Shown here: piece after piece, positions 1-11,100 of the stretch
Layout: each line of letters begins with the position of its first letter
How positions within the stretch are numbered: position 1 is the first letter of the stretch
Assembly (NCBI GenBank): GCA_964017235.1
Contig: OZ024928.1
Coordinates: 79,045,566 to 79,109,565, forward strand
Reading direction: 5' to 3'
Origin: Sabellastarte sp. h YS-2021
Lineage: Eukaryota > Annelida > Polychaeta > Sabellida > Sabellidae
DNA: 64,000 nt
Translations under genes and position numbers: made by a program
The notes under the pieces: generated by a model
What the model saw: only the letters and a program-made list of their open reading frames with translations
What the model was told of the DNA's origin: nothing
Database searches by the model: none

Positions 1-1035
1 ATTCATTTAGGAAAGTATTTTAACCAAATTTACAGATTGTCAAAAATGTTGTCATCATTTAAAAAAAATGAAATGGTCGTCATGGCTGACTGTTCATCAG
101 ATTTGCGAATATCATCAAAAAGGCGTAATATTTTCTTTACCATTGGTCCTAGGGGTTTGGAATGAGAAATCAACTTATAGGAAATCATAGCCCAATCCTT
201 TACCTTTGACCCCTGCTTCTAGGTCAAGTGGGGTCATCATACTGAAATGGCCTTATATCTCTCTTGTTACTGCTCTTGTGGCTTGAAACAACCTATTGGA
301 AATGGGCTTGGAAATCTTTAGCAAGTGCCAAATTTGGCCTTTGATTTCAGTTCGAAAGGCTGTCATATTTCCCTTATTATTGGTTTTAGAGCTTCCAAAT
401 ATGAAACAACTTATGGGAAACCATGGCCTGCAAATCTTTTGCAAGTGTCAAATTTGACCTTTGTCACCTCAAGGTAATGTGGTGTTATCTTAAAATAAAA
501 GGCTTTATATTTCCCATATTATTGCCTCTGTGGCTTGAAAATGTGAAACTAACCTGTTGCAAGTCATGGCCTGCAAATCTTTAGTAAATGCCCAGTTTGG
601 CCTTTTGATCCCTGATTGAAGGTCAGTTTAGGTCAACATACTAAAAGGCTGTTATATCTCCCTTAATATTGGTTCTAGGGCTACTAAATCTGAAGCAACT
701 TATAAGAAATCATGGCCTGCAAATCTTTTGAAGGTGTTGAATTAGAGCTTTGTCCCCTGCTTCAAAATCAAGTGTGGTTATCATACAAAAACAGCTTCAT
801 ATTTCCCTTATTATTGCTCCTTTGGCTTGAAACTAATGTCTGGGATGACATGGCCTGCAAATCTTTAAAAAGTGCTGAATTTGGCCTTTTACCACTGCTT
901 CAAGGTCAATTTGGTCATCACACTAAGAGGCTCTTATATTTCCCTTATTATTGGTTCCAGGGCTTCTAAATGTAAAAGCAACTTAGAGGAAATAATGACC
1001 TTTGACCCTGCTTCAAGGTCAAGTAGGGTCATCAT
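1..1035 (+). repeat. Degenerate ~120-bp tandem repeats
   Basis: The phrase 'gcctgcaaatcttt' recurs about every 120-130 bp, followed by AGGTCA-type half-sites, then by variants of 'atatttcccttattattg'. Copies are clearly diverged. Several short open frames here are repeat by-products. The same family occurs at 27120-27370, 34010-34250 and 42485-42740, always next to the ~140-bp AGGTCA repeats. Confidence 0.8.
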
Positions 1036-1162
1036 ACTAAAAATAGCATCAGGGATCCCCGAACCCCAAAGCCTGGGGAAACAGTTTTTGACACCATGAA
1101 ATATAGAAGAAATGAAACGGTAAAAATACCAGGAGACTTTCACAGCAAATGGTGTCATTTAT

Positions 1163-1185
1163 GCACTGTTTCCACTGGAACCGAC
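1163..1185 (+). repeat. Harbinger terminal inverted repeat, left end
   Basis: 23 bases identical to the reverse complement of 6303-6325. The match stops at 1186. Mirrored at 25754-25776 in the right arm. Confidence 0.93.
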
Positions 1186-1440
1186 CCTACGACTCTAGAG
1201 TCGGTTGCAAAAGTCGGAGGGTCGTAGAAAAAATGGCGCGAAAATGATGAGTCGGTTATGAAATCCCCGACAGGACGGTAAAGTTACAGACAGGTTGTAA
1301 TGGCAATCCCGACAAGCCGTAGGGTTGAGAATTTTTTTGCACGGCCAGTCGTAGAACTTCTACAACAAGCCCTAAACCCCTAACAGACAAGTCGGATCAC
1401 AAACAGACAAGCCGTAATGACAGACAAGCCGGGAGCATGT
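1186..1440. repeat. Harbinger subterminal repeats (transposase-gene end)
   Basis: Repeated GACAAGCCGT/GACAGG-type 10-mers (about 1270, 1285, 1311, 1385, 1405, 1423) plus an inverted GACTCTAGAGTC near the tip. In Harbinger elements such subterminal repeats are candidate binding sites for the Myb-like partner; that role is inferred here. Confidence 0.7.
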
Positions 1441-1509
1441 TCCCAACCCTTCCCAACAGGACTGATTGTTTTTGTGGGTCGGGATCCAGAACTGGGATCC
1501 ATATCACAC

Positions 1510-1518
1510 TATATAAAC
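1510..1518 (+). promoter_or_regulatory. TATA box of the Harbinger transposase gene
   Basis: TATATAAAC lies 50 bp upstream of the ATG at 1560, which is the spacing expected for a short leader. This favours 1560 over the in-frame ATG at 1437, which lies upstream of the TATA box. Confidence 0.6.
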
Positions 1519-1559
1519 TCCCCTCCCCTGTCATATGCCATTCACTTCACACTTTAAAG

Positions 1560-2856
1560 ATGACAGGAACACATCAAGAGGAACTGATAGATCACTTGAG
1601 GGTTGTTTTTGTTTTTATTGAGTTTAATTTTTTATTGTACCTGATATTTTCAAGACACAGAACACAGCAGAACCCAGCACCTGCCCAGCCAGCATCACCA
1701 TCACCCCCACCCCCAGCACCAAGAAGGAGAAGGAAGCCACAGAATCCATGGATCCTGCCCTGGATACTGCAGAGAGAGGAGAGAGGTTGCTACAGAACAC
1801 TCTTGGATGAGTTAATCACTACTGACATACCAGGCTACAGAAATTTCACCAGGATGGAGCCAGCATTTTTTTATTTGATTGAAGAAAGAATTACCCCCCC
1901 ACCTCAGGAAGTCAATCACCAACTTCAGGAAGCCACTGGAAGTTGGCTTGAAACTGGCAGTTACTTTGAGAGACTTATCCACAGAGGAAAGCTACACCTC
2001 ACTGCAATACCACTGGAGGGTTGGAAGAACGACCATCTGCAAGTTTATCCCCCAGATCTGCAAAAGCCATTTTGAAAGAATTTCAACAAGAATATCTGAT
2101 GTGCCCCACCGATCCTGAAGACTGGAAGAAAATTGAACAAAGATTTAGAAACAGATGGAATGCCCCCATGCAGTTGGTGCATTAGATGGAAAACACTTTG
2201 CTATCAAGAAGTCCAAGAAGTCAGGCAGTGAATATTTAAACTACAAGGGCTACTTCTCCCTGGTACTTTTGGCTTTAGTCGATGCAGATTACAAGTTCCT
2301 GTGGGTCATCATCTGATGCACAGATTTTCAACCGCAGCAAACTGAAAAAAAGAATTGAAAATGGAACCTTGGGACTACCACCACCTGAACCACTTGGACC
2401 TCGGGGGCCAAATCTACACTACTTCCTGCTGTGGGACGACGCCTTTGCCCTGATGCCTTGGATGGTCAAGCCTTACAGTAGACACCAACTGACCAGAGAA
2501 GAGAGAATAGCCAACTACAGGATATCCAGGGGGAGAAGGGTGGTTGAGAACTCATTTGGTATACTTGTCAAGAGATTCAGGTGCTGTTGACCACCATGGA
2601 ACAGAGGCCAAAAGTTGTGAGAGGCATTGTGTTAACATGTGTGGTACTACATAACATGCTGAGAAGCCATCAGGGGGCAGCAGACAGACCACCCACTTCA
2701 GCTGATGTCATACAACCACCACAGGGGGACCAGGGGGAACAGGGACATCAAGAGAACTTCAGAAAACCATCGAGGGAGGCCAAACATCAACGAGACCTAC
2801 TGAAAGACTACTTCAATCACGTGGGGGCACTGGCTGGGAAGGAGGAGAGAGTTTAA
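1560..2856 (+). pseudogene. HARBI1-like DDE transposase, frameshifted
   Basis: This is the cut-and-paste nuclease of PIF/Harbinger elements. The N-terminal part (from 1560) has a proline/arginine-rich stretch, then a segment ending IEERITP. The catalytic parts are spread over three frames: GALDGKH (first Asp codon 2185), LVDADYKF (Asp near 2281), and YRISRGRRVVENSFGIL near 2515-2570 with the catalytic Glu. A C-terminal VRGIVLTCVVLHNMLR segment runs to 2856. Frame changes occur near 1900, 2070, 2160, 2300 and 2585, so no full-length product is possible from this copy. The acidic residues themselves survive. Introns are unlikely because the homology is nearly continuous across each break. The same breaks are in the right-arm copy. 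Confidence 0.88.
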
Positions 2857-3282
2857 GAAGACTGAGGAGGAGAAAATGCTGTTATACATCAGTCCTTTTC
2901 AGGACTATCCAAATAATCCAAGAACTTTTATTTAGCAAAGTGTTGCTTCAAAAACAACCCCAAGTTTCCAATAATTTAATTCAAATTCAATTTCACCAAA
3001 AATATTCCCCATCACAAATACCAATCCATCCCACACTCAGTTGAAAAAAGTAAACTATATCACTTACAGATTCAAACCCAGGTCCTCACTTAACAAAGTT
3101 GCCATCCCATGACCTGGCTTAAATCTCTGAAAAAATAATTTACAAAGTGGTATTAAAAAAAAGTTTCCAAATAAATATCTGGAAATATTTCCTGCATAAT
3201 TCACAAGAATTTAAAAAGTGCTAGGAAATTTGCAAAAAGAAAATTATACAAGCTTTGCAGTCCCAATAATTTCTTTTTTTTT
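2857..3282. other. Harbinger interior, no gene seen
   Basis: AT-rich spacer between the end of the transposase remnant and the internal tandem duplication. No coding potential or RNA gene recognised. Confidence 0.6.
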
Positions 3283-3794
3283 AGTTTATCAATCCATTGC
3301 CAGTCACATTTTTATCAATTTTGTTAGGCCTCATGTTTGTTGGTGTGTCAGTGTGGATGTGGCTTTTTATTTAAAGTGGGGTTTTGGGAGACAGGGATGT
3401 GGGTTTGAATCTGGATCTTGGTTTATGAGGGACGTGGGTTTGAATCTGGATCTTGGTTTTTGGGGGACGTGGGTTTGAGTCTTCAACTTTATTTTTTGGG
3501 GGTTGTGGGTTTAAGTCCACATCCAATTTCTTTTTTTTAGTTTATCAATCCATTGCCAGTCACATTTTTATCAATTTTGTTAGGCCTCATGTTTGTTGGT
3601 GTGTCAGTGTGGATGTGGCTTTTTATTTAAAGTGGGGTTTTGGGAGACAGGGATGTGGGTTTGAATCTGGATCTTGGTTTATGAGGGACGTGGGTTTGAA
3701 TCTGGATCTTGGTTTTCGGGGGACGTGGGTTTGAGTCTACAACTTTATTTTTGGGGGGTTGTGGGTTTGAGTCCACATCTTTATTTTTTGGGGG
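3283..3794 (+). repeat. 256-bp tandem duplication inside the Harbinger element
   Basis: Two near-identical copies start at 3283 and 3539, recognisable by 'agtttatcaatccattgcc'. Each ends in short sub-repeats of 'gtgggtttgaatctggatc'. Non-coding; the open frames across it duplicate each other. Mirrored at 23145-23656. Confidence 0.9.
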
Positions 3795-3910
3795 TGGGGG
3801 GAGTTTGTTTTAAATTTTATTTTGTTTGGGTGGTGGTTTTACTTTGATTTCTTAGAGGATTATTTTTAAGGGGAATTTTTTTTTGTTTTCATTTTGTGGT
3901 GGAAGTTTAT

Positions 3911-5514
3911 TTATATGTGTTTAATATTCACACATTCATTCACACAATTTTTTTTGTACTGTGGGGAGGTGTTTTTGGATGATTCGGGTGGCCCTAAGAG
4001 GGGCCGGGTTTGGTGCGACTTGTGCGGGCTAATCCGTTGATTTGGGCTGACTTTGACTCTGCTGGCTGGACTGGCTGGGAGGTCTTGGATGTTCATGATG
4101 AGTGGAAGATGGCACGTGTGACGGTGCTGGTTGAAGTTGAGAGGGTGAAAATGGCTGTGGTGTGTCCATCTGTTGATACTGAAGCACACTGGGAATAGCT
4201 GTGAAGAGACTGGATAATCCAGAAGTGTTGTCTGACTCTCCTCCTGTTGTGAAGGTGCAACTGAAGGTGGGTTGAAAATCATCTGTCTGGAAGTCCCAGG
4301 CTGTTGGTCATTCACAACATAAGAAGTAGGCTGTACTGACAATGATGAAGGCCCCGATGTTTGCTGTACTTTCACAATCACTGTAACAGGCTGTCTTGTG
4401 GTAGTCTGTTGAGGCTGCACAACTGGAATGGAGACTGGTTGAGTTTCCGGGATGGTGAGTACATATTACCGTCCTGCTGTGGACTGTGGTGCTTCTGGAT
4501 GTTGATATGTGGTGACCTCTTGACTTGTGGTGAAATGTCTCTTGCGTTCTTTGGCCTTGTACTGTATTTTACTGAGAAGCTTCACTGTGTCATTCCTGAA
4601 GGTTAAAAAGTCCCTTTCTTCAAGATGTTCAATCTCAGAGTGGAGATAGTTGCAGAACGACTGTCAAGGACTTGGAGTGGGGTCCTGATGTGCACCCAAA
4701 AATGTGAAAATCATCAACCTCATCTGCTAGAACCCATCTAAGACTGGATTTGCAGATGTGGCGGTAGTCGCAACTGGACGCTGTCATCGCTTGGGACTGG
4801 TACTCGAAGGCCGATGAGTAACATCTGATGTAATGCTGATTTCCTTCTCGGATTCTGTGTCCCTGGATGTATCTCGAACTGAAGCTGCGGCTGCAGACGG
4901 CCTCTGGGGTGACTTGAATGCAGAAGACTTGGAAACTCCCTTCCTTCTGATGTGACCTTGTAGAAAACTGAAACTGTCCTTCAGCCAGGTCTGTCATTCT
5001 GTGCTCTTCTCAGCTGCTTGTCCTGACTTCATCTGAGTGAGCTTGCCATATCTGGTACATTGAGTATTGAACCACTTTTTCACAGTCTTGACAAGTTTCT
5101 GGTAGCTGCTAGGTGCTCCCAAAGTCCTTCCTTCTTCTGCTTGTCTTTGAAACTGTCGTTGGTCTTGTCACACAGTTCCTCGTGCTGTTTAACAAACTCC
5201 ATGATGGCTTCTTTGTCTGAATCACTCAGGAAAATGGACTTCATCTGGCCCTTCTTCTGTGTGGATTGAGTTGATTCTACATCAGTATCCATATCAGTTC
5301 GCACTCTCTTCTCTCCTCTTTCTTGGCTCTCTTACCTCCTCTCTCTCTCCTTCCTCTCTCTGTCCCTCTCCGCCTGTTCAATCCTCTCTCTCTGATCCCT
5401 CACCTCTCTCTCCCTCCTCCTTCCCTCTATATCCTCAGCTGTATCTCCTAACTCAAACTGTGGTTGAGTGTCTTCAGTTGGTACTTCAATCTTTCTCCTT
5501 CTGCCCCTTGGCAT
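3911..5514 (-). pseudogene. Harbinger Myb/SANT-like DNA-binding protein, frameshifted
   Basis: The second Harbinger gene, convergent with the transposase. The likely start is the ATG at 5514 (MPRGRRRK). A charged Arg/Glu-rich stretch follows, then a Myb/SANT-like trihelical region (about 5080-5270) with LSDSDKEAIMEFVKQHEELC, a GLWEHLA segment and, after a frame change near 5080, a basic KKWFN-type helix. The remainder (4997-4635, 4420-3911) is low-complexity, rich in Gln, Pro and Ser. Several frame changes break it. In active Harbingers this partner brings the transposase to DNA and into the nucleus (family knowledge). A single substitution at 5202 changes Met to Val relative to the right-arm copy. 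Confidence 0.75.
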
Positions 5515-5733
5515 ATGCTGATGAATCATTCAAGTGTACAGCTTGTTTTAAAAAACAAAATCTTAAAATAAAAGTGAAACCTCACAGAAGAGATTTTACT
5601 CCCAACCAGTCCAGCCTAGCTCAGTACTTAAGCTAATTTCCCCAAAATAAAAACCTGAAGAAAAGCTGCACACCAAGTTGTCAGTCGACAAATCAAAGTC
5701 ATATCAAATATATGCAGATTGTCTACTGACTCG

Positions 5734-5743
5734 CCTTTTTATA
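5734..5743 (-). promoter_or_regulatory. TATA box of the Myb-like gene
   Basis: On the minus strand the sequence reads TATAAAAAGG, about 220 bp upstream of the ATG at 5514 and just inside the subterminal repeat block. This mirrors the layout at the other end of the element. Confidence 0.5.
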
Positions 5744-5749
5744 CCCAGA

Positions 5750-6302
5750 CTTTGAAGCCAACAGGCCATAAGAAGCAAAAATATTGCCGGCTTGCCTGTT
5801 AGTGTTACAGGCCTGTCAGTTATTGTTTATGGCTTGTCTGTTTCAGTTTAAGGCCTGTCAGTTAGAAATTTTCCCGACTCTAGGACCCAGTCTGTTAAAG
5901 TTACCGACCAGCCTGTAAACTTTTCAGGCCTGTCGGGAACACTTACAGACAGGCCGGCAAAAGTTACCAACTGTACTGTAACACTTCCCGCACAGTCGGT
6001 GAGTCATCATGTACAGTCTGGAAGTTCATATTTGGGACAAGCCGGATACTTGTTACAGACAGGCCTGTTTGATTAAACGACAAGCTGGGAAGTGTAACCG
6101 ACAGGCCGTTAAGTTAACCGACAGGCCTGTTGCTAGGGGGCTGAAATTAGGGTTGGATACAAGGGTCGGCAATGGTCATAGAAATATCAAACACGTTTGA
6201 TATTTCACCGACTCTCCCTGACAGACCGGTAACTTGTAACCGACCCTAACCGACTATGTAAACAATGGCCCCAACTCTCCAAAAATGCATAGTTACCGGC
6301 CT
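5750..6302. repeat. Harbinger subterminal repeats (Myb-gene end)
   Basis: At least ten copies of ACAGGCCTGT or close variants in both orientations (for example near 5809, 5850, 5925, 6060, 6120), separated by 15-40 bp and often followed by CGGT or CAGTT. Many are themselves palindromic. This end has more sites than the transposase end. Confidence 0.8.
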
Positions 6303-6325
6303 GTCGGTTCCAGTGGAAACAGTGC
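6303..6325 (-). repeat. Harbinger terminal inverted repeat, right end
   Basis: Perfect 23-bp partner of 1163-1185, followed by AT. Mirrored at 20614-20636. Confidence 0.93.
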
Positions 6326-6327
6326 AT

Positions 6328-7200
6328 CATGTAAAGGTCCAAATAATGTTTGCAGAGCAAAATAGTGTTTCAGAGAGAAAAATAAGAAGCTGTAAAATTT
6401 ATAAATTGAAATGTACTTACCAGTAGAAATGGCACAATTAAGAAGTACAAATAATAATCAGTTACAGCAATCCATATATCTTTGTCATAAGAGAAATATG
6501 GCTCAATTATGGAAGGTGAACAAACTTTGGCAGACCCAAGGTTAAAGATCACACCATGACTTAGTATAATTGCATCCCCAACCAATGACCCATCCAAGAA
6601 TCAACTTTCTACACCATTCTACAACTTTCTCTTCTTGCAGTTTCAGAGATATGGCACTAACAAGATTTTTAAGTTCAAGTTCACTGCCTAGAAGGTCAAA
6701 GGTCAAATTAAGGCCATACTCTGCATACCCAAACCTCAAATATCAACCTTTTACACCTTATAGATTCTGAGGTATAGTTTGGATAAGATTTTAATGTTCA
6801 AGGTCACTACAGCAAGCTCAAATGTGAATCTAGGTCACACTATCATGTTGAACACCTACAATCCCTAACCAATGTCCCAACCAAGTATCAACTTCCTACA
6901 CCTTACAGTTTCTGAGATATAACCCAGACAAGAATTTATAGGTCAAGGTCACTATGGCAACATCATAGGTCAAATCAAGGTCAAACCATGACATTACACA
7001 CCTACAACCCCTAAACAATGTCCCTACCAAGTATCAACTTCCTACACCTTACAGTTTCTGAGATACAGCCCAGACAAACTTTTCCTCAAGCCCACTGGCC
7101 TGCCCGCCTGCCCACCCACCTGAATACCCAAACATCTAGCCAGACACCTAGCCAGATACCATGGGTGAAAACAATACCCTGACAGCACTTATGGGTTATT
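6328..7200 (+). repeat. AGGTCA module with ~140-bp repeats (left arm)
   Basis: After about 310 bp of module-specific sequence, ~140-bp repeats run to about 7085. Each carries AGGTCA half-sites, 'ccaatgtcc(c)taccaagtatcaacttcctac' type sequence (broken here by variants) and 'gagatatagcc'. The module closes near 7157 with 'ccatgggtgaaaacaatacc'. Paralogues lie at 27490-28240, 34280-35395 and 42760-43390. The Harbinger inserted into the 5' part of this module. Mirrored at 19739-20611. Confidence 0.8.
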
Positions 7201-8142
7201 TGTTTTCACTTCAGTTTCCTCTCCACCACCGCTGCATTATGGTTTCCCTTGAATATTTCACTCATTATTGAAAGCTTTTCAACCATATTTGGCAGTTATG
7301 TACCTTAAGCATGGAAAAAATTTTCCACATGCTTAAATTTGACCTTTGATCTTTATCAAGGTCACATGATCGAAAAATATTTTGGGGGTACACCCGCCTG
7401 TCACCATTGCTAAGCAAAATCTACTCAATGCCGAGCCTTGTAATTTCATACACATGTTCATACTATCAAAATTCGAGCTGATTACCTTTTGGCAGTGATC
7501 CGCTGAAAATTGACATATTTATGAGTGATTTTCTCACAGGTACCAACCAGAAAACTTAAAATTCATGTGAAGCCCCCTATTATTTTAAGTAGTGCATTTA
7601 GAGCAACAAAATATATTGGGAGTAACAGGAAACCATATGTGGACAGTCTAGAAAGCAAGTTAAATTTCCCCCGACCCCCCCTGTAGGGTTCAAACTGGAG
7701 TCATAAAATAGCAGATTTTGACACTTTGCCTTATATCTCCTTTATCATTTCTTTTACAGCTTTAGAATGTTACAACAGGTATTGGGAAACCATAGGTAGA
7801 GAGTGTATATAGTTCATCAGATTTACCCCCGACCCCCCTCTTATGGGTCAAACTGGGGTCGTAAAACAGTACAATTTGTCTTTTTGCCTAATATCTCATT
7901 TAGAATGTATTAAGAGGTATTGGGAAACCATATGTAAGAGCCTATATAGATGGTCAGATTTACCCCGTGACCCCCATATACAAGCTTTTTATCTATGTTT
8001 AAACTATAAAACCTATCTAACCTTTGGGGAAGCTTTGCTTTTGTAAGCAACATCATTTTCTTAGTTCTAGGGCTTCAAAAACTATAAAACAGGTAAGAAT
8101 TCATGGCTTGAGAACCATTTGCACATCTTCCTCGCTTTAATG
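7201..8142. repeat. Mixed repeats incl. ~145-bp units before the satellite
   Basis: No gene. An imperfect inverted repeat (ttaagcatg ... catgcttaa) lies at about 7303-7345. From about 7590, three degenerate ~145-bp units recur, marked by 'ttgggaaaccata' and 'gggtcaaactgggg', the same family as 49800-50340. Mirrored at 18797-19738. Confidence 0.65.
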
Positions 8143-11100
8143 TGGCCACAGTGGGATAGGCATTTGTAAAATGGCCATAGTGGGATGGTCAGAGTTAAAA
8201 GTGTGCACAGTGGGATAGGTCAGCCCTTCCTCGCCCTTGTGTGTGCACAGTGGGATAGGCATCTCTTCTCATTTGTAAAATGGCCACAGTGGGATGCTCA
8301 GCCTGAAAAGTGTGCACAGTGGGATAGGTCAGCCCTTCCTCGCCCTTGTGTGTGCACAGTGGGATAGGCATCTCTTCTCATTTGTAAAATGGCCACAGTG
8401 GGATGCTCAGCCTGAAAAGTGTGCACAGTGGGATAGGTCAGCCCTTCCTCGCCCTTGTGTGTGCACAGTGGGATAGGCATCTCTTCTCATTTGTAAAATG
8501 GCCACAGTGGGATGCTCAGCCTCAAAAGTGTGCACAGTGGGATAGGTCAGCCCTTCCTCGCCCTTGTGTGTGCCCAGTGGGATAGGCATCTCTTCTCATT
8601 TGTAAAATGGCCACAGTGGGATGCTCAGCCTCAAAAGTGTGCACAGTGGGATAGGTCAGCCCTTCCTCGCCCTTGTGTGTGCCCAGTGGGATAGGCATCT
8701 CTTCTCATTTGTAAAATGGCCACAGTGGGATGCTCAGCCTCAAAAGTGTGCACAGTGGGATAGGTCAGCCCTTCCTCGCCCTTGTGTGTGCACAGTGGGA
8801 TAGGCATCTCTTCTCATTTGTAAAATGGCCACAGTGGGATGCTCAGCCTCAAAAGTGTGCACAGTGGGATAGGTCAGCCCTTCCTCGCCCTTGTGTGTGC
8901 CCAGTGGGATAGGCATCTCTTCTCATTTGTAAAATGGCCACAGTGGGATGCTCAGCCTCAAAAGTGTGCACAGTGGGATAGGTCAGCCCTTCCTCGCCCT
9001 TGTGTGTGCACAGTGGGATAGGCATCTCTTCTCATTTGTAAAATGGCCACAGTGGGATGCTCAGCCTCAAAAGTGTGCACAGTGGGATAGGTCAGCCCTT
9101 CCTCGCCCTTGTGTGTGCCCAGTGGGATAGGCATCTCTTCTCATTTGTAAAATGGCCACAGTGGGATGCTCAGCCTCAAAAGTGTGCACAGTGGGATAGG
9201 TCAGCCCTTCCTCGCCCTTGTGTGTGCCCAGTGGGATAGGCATCTCTTCTCATTTGTAAAATGGCCACAGTGGGATGCTCAGCCTCAAAAGTGTGCACAG
9301 TGGGATAGGTCAGCCCTTCCTCGCCCTTGTGTGTGCCCAGTGGGATAGGCATCTCTTCTCATTTGTAAAATGGCCACAGTGGGATGCTCAGCCTCAAAAG
9401 TGTGCACAGTGGGATAGGTCAGCCCTTCCTCGCCCTTGTGTGTGCCCAGTGGGATAGGCATCTCTTCTCATTTGTAAAATGGCCACAGTGGGATGCTCAG
9501 CCTCAAAAGTGTGCACAGTGGGATAGGTCAGCCCTTCCTCGCCCTTGTGTGTGCACAGTGGGATAGGCATCTCTTCTCATTTGTAAAATGGCCACAGTGG
9601 GATGCTCAGCCTGAAAAGTGTGCACAGTGGGATAGGTCAGCCCTTCCTCGCCCTTGTGTGTGCACAGTGGGATAGGCATCTCTTCTCATTTGTAAAATGG
9701 CCACAGTGGGATGCTCAGCCTGAAAAGTGTGCACAGTGGGATAGGTCAGCCCTTCCTCGCCCTTGTGTGTGCACAGTGGGATAGGCATCTCTTCTCATTT
9801 GTAAAATGGCCACAGTGGGATGCTCAGCCTCAAAAGTGTGCACAGTGGGATAGGTCAGCCCTTCCTCGCCCTTGTGTGTGCCCAGTGGGATAGGCATCTC
9901 TTCTCATTTGTAAAATGGCCACAGTGGGATGCTCAGCCTCAAAAGTGTGCACAGTGGGATAGGTCAGCCCTTCCTCGCCCTTGTGTGTGCCCAGTGGGAT
10001 AGGCATCTCTTCTCATTTGTAAAATGGCCACAGTGGGATGCTCAGCCTCAAAAGTGTGCACAGTGGGATAGGTCAGCCCTTCCTCGCCCTTGTGTGTGCA
10101 CAGTGGGATAGGCATCTCTTCTCATTTGTAAAATGGCCACAGTGGGATGCTCAGCCTCAAAAGTGTGCACAGTGGGATAGGTCAGCCCTTCCTCGCCCTT
10201 GTGTGTGCCCAGTGGGATAGGCATCTCTTCTCATTTGTAAAATGGCCACAGTGGGATGCTCAGCCTCAAAAGTGTGCACAGTGGGATAGGTCAGCCCTTC
10301 CTCGCCCTTGTGTGTGCCCAGTGGGATAGGCATCTCTTCTCATTTGTAAAATGGCCACAGTGGGATGCTCAGCCTCAAAAGTGTGCACAGTGGGATAGGT
10401 CAGCCCTTCCTCGCCCTTGTGTGTGCACAGTGGGATAGGCATCTCTTCTCATTTGTAAAATGGCCACAGTGGGATGCTCAGCCTCAAAAGTGTGCACAGT
10501 GGGATAGGTCAGCCCTTCCTCGCCCTTGTGTGTGCCCAGTGGGATAGGCATCTCTTCTCATTTGTAAAATGGCCACAGTGGGATGCTCAGCCTCAAAAGT
10601 GTGCACAGTGGGATAGGTCAGCCCTTCCTCGCCCTTGTGTGTGCCCAGTGGGATAGGCATCTCTTCTCATTTGTAAAATGGCCACAGTGGGATGCTCAGC
10701 CTCAAAAGTGTGCACAGTGGGATAGGTCAGCCCTTCCTCGCCCTTGTGTGTGCCCAGTGGGATAGGCATCTCTTCTCATTTGTAAAATGGCCACAGTGGG
10801 ATGCTCAGCCTCAAAAGTGTGCACAGTGGGATAGGTCAGCCCTTCCTCGCCCTTGTGTGTGCCCAGTGGGATAGGCATCTCTTCTCATTTGTAAAATGGC
10901 CACAGTGGGATGCTCAGCCTCAAAAGTGTGCACAGTGGGATAGGTCAGCCCTTCCTCGCCCTTGTGTGTGCCCAGTGGGATAGGCATCTCTTCTCATTTG
11001 TAAAATGGCCACAGTGGGATGCTCAGCCTCAAAAGTGTGCACAGTGGGATAGGTCAGCCCTTCCTCGCCCTTGTGTGTGCCCAGTGGGATAGGCATCTCT

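Larger units (their letters stand above)
1163..6325. mobile_element. PIF/Harbinger transposon, left-arm copy (non-functional)
   Basis: A 5163-bp element bounded by perfect 23-bp terminal inverted repeats beginning GCACTGTTTCCACTGGAACC and flanked by AT on both sides (1161-1162 and 6326-6327). It holds two convergent broken genes typical of the superfamily: a HARBI1-like DDE transposase on plus and a Myb/SANT-like DNA-binding protein on minus. The subterminal regions are packed with ACAGGCCTGT-like repeats. Most animal Harbingers leave a 3-bp duplication; here only 2 bp (AT) match, so the superfamily call rests on the genes. A paralogous empty site lies near 27484-27495. Confidence 0.9.

Noticed and set aside
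1437..1559. ATG at 1437 as the transposase start
   Set aside because: It lies upstream of the TATA box at 1510 and inside the subterminal region; the ATG at 1560 fits the promoter better.
3218..3734. Two related 86- and 93-codon frames in the Harbinger interior
   Set aside because: They are translations of the two copies of the 256-bp tandem duplication and show no domain.
5259..5636. 125-codon plus-strand frame rich in Ser/Pro/Leu
   Set aside because: It is the antisense shadow of the Arg/Glu-rich start of the Myb-like gene on the minus strand.
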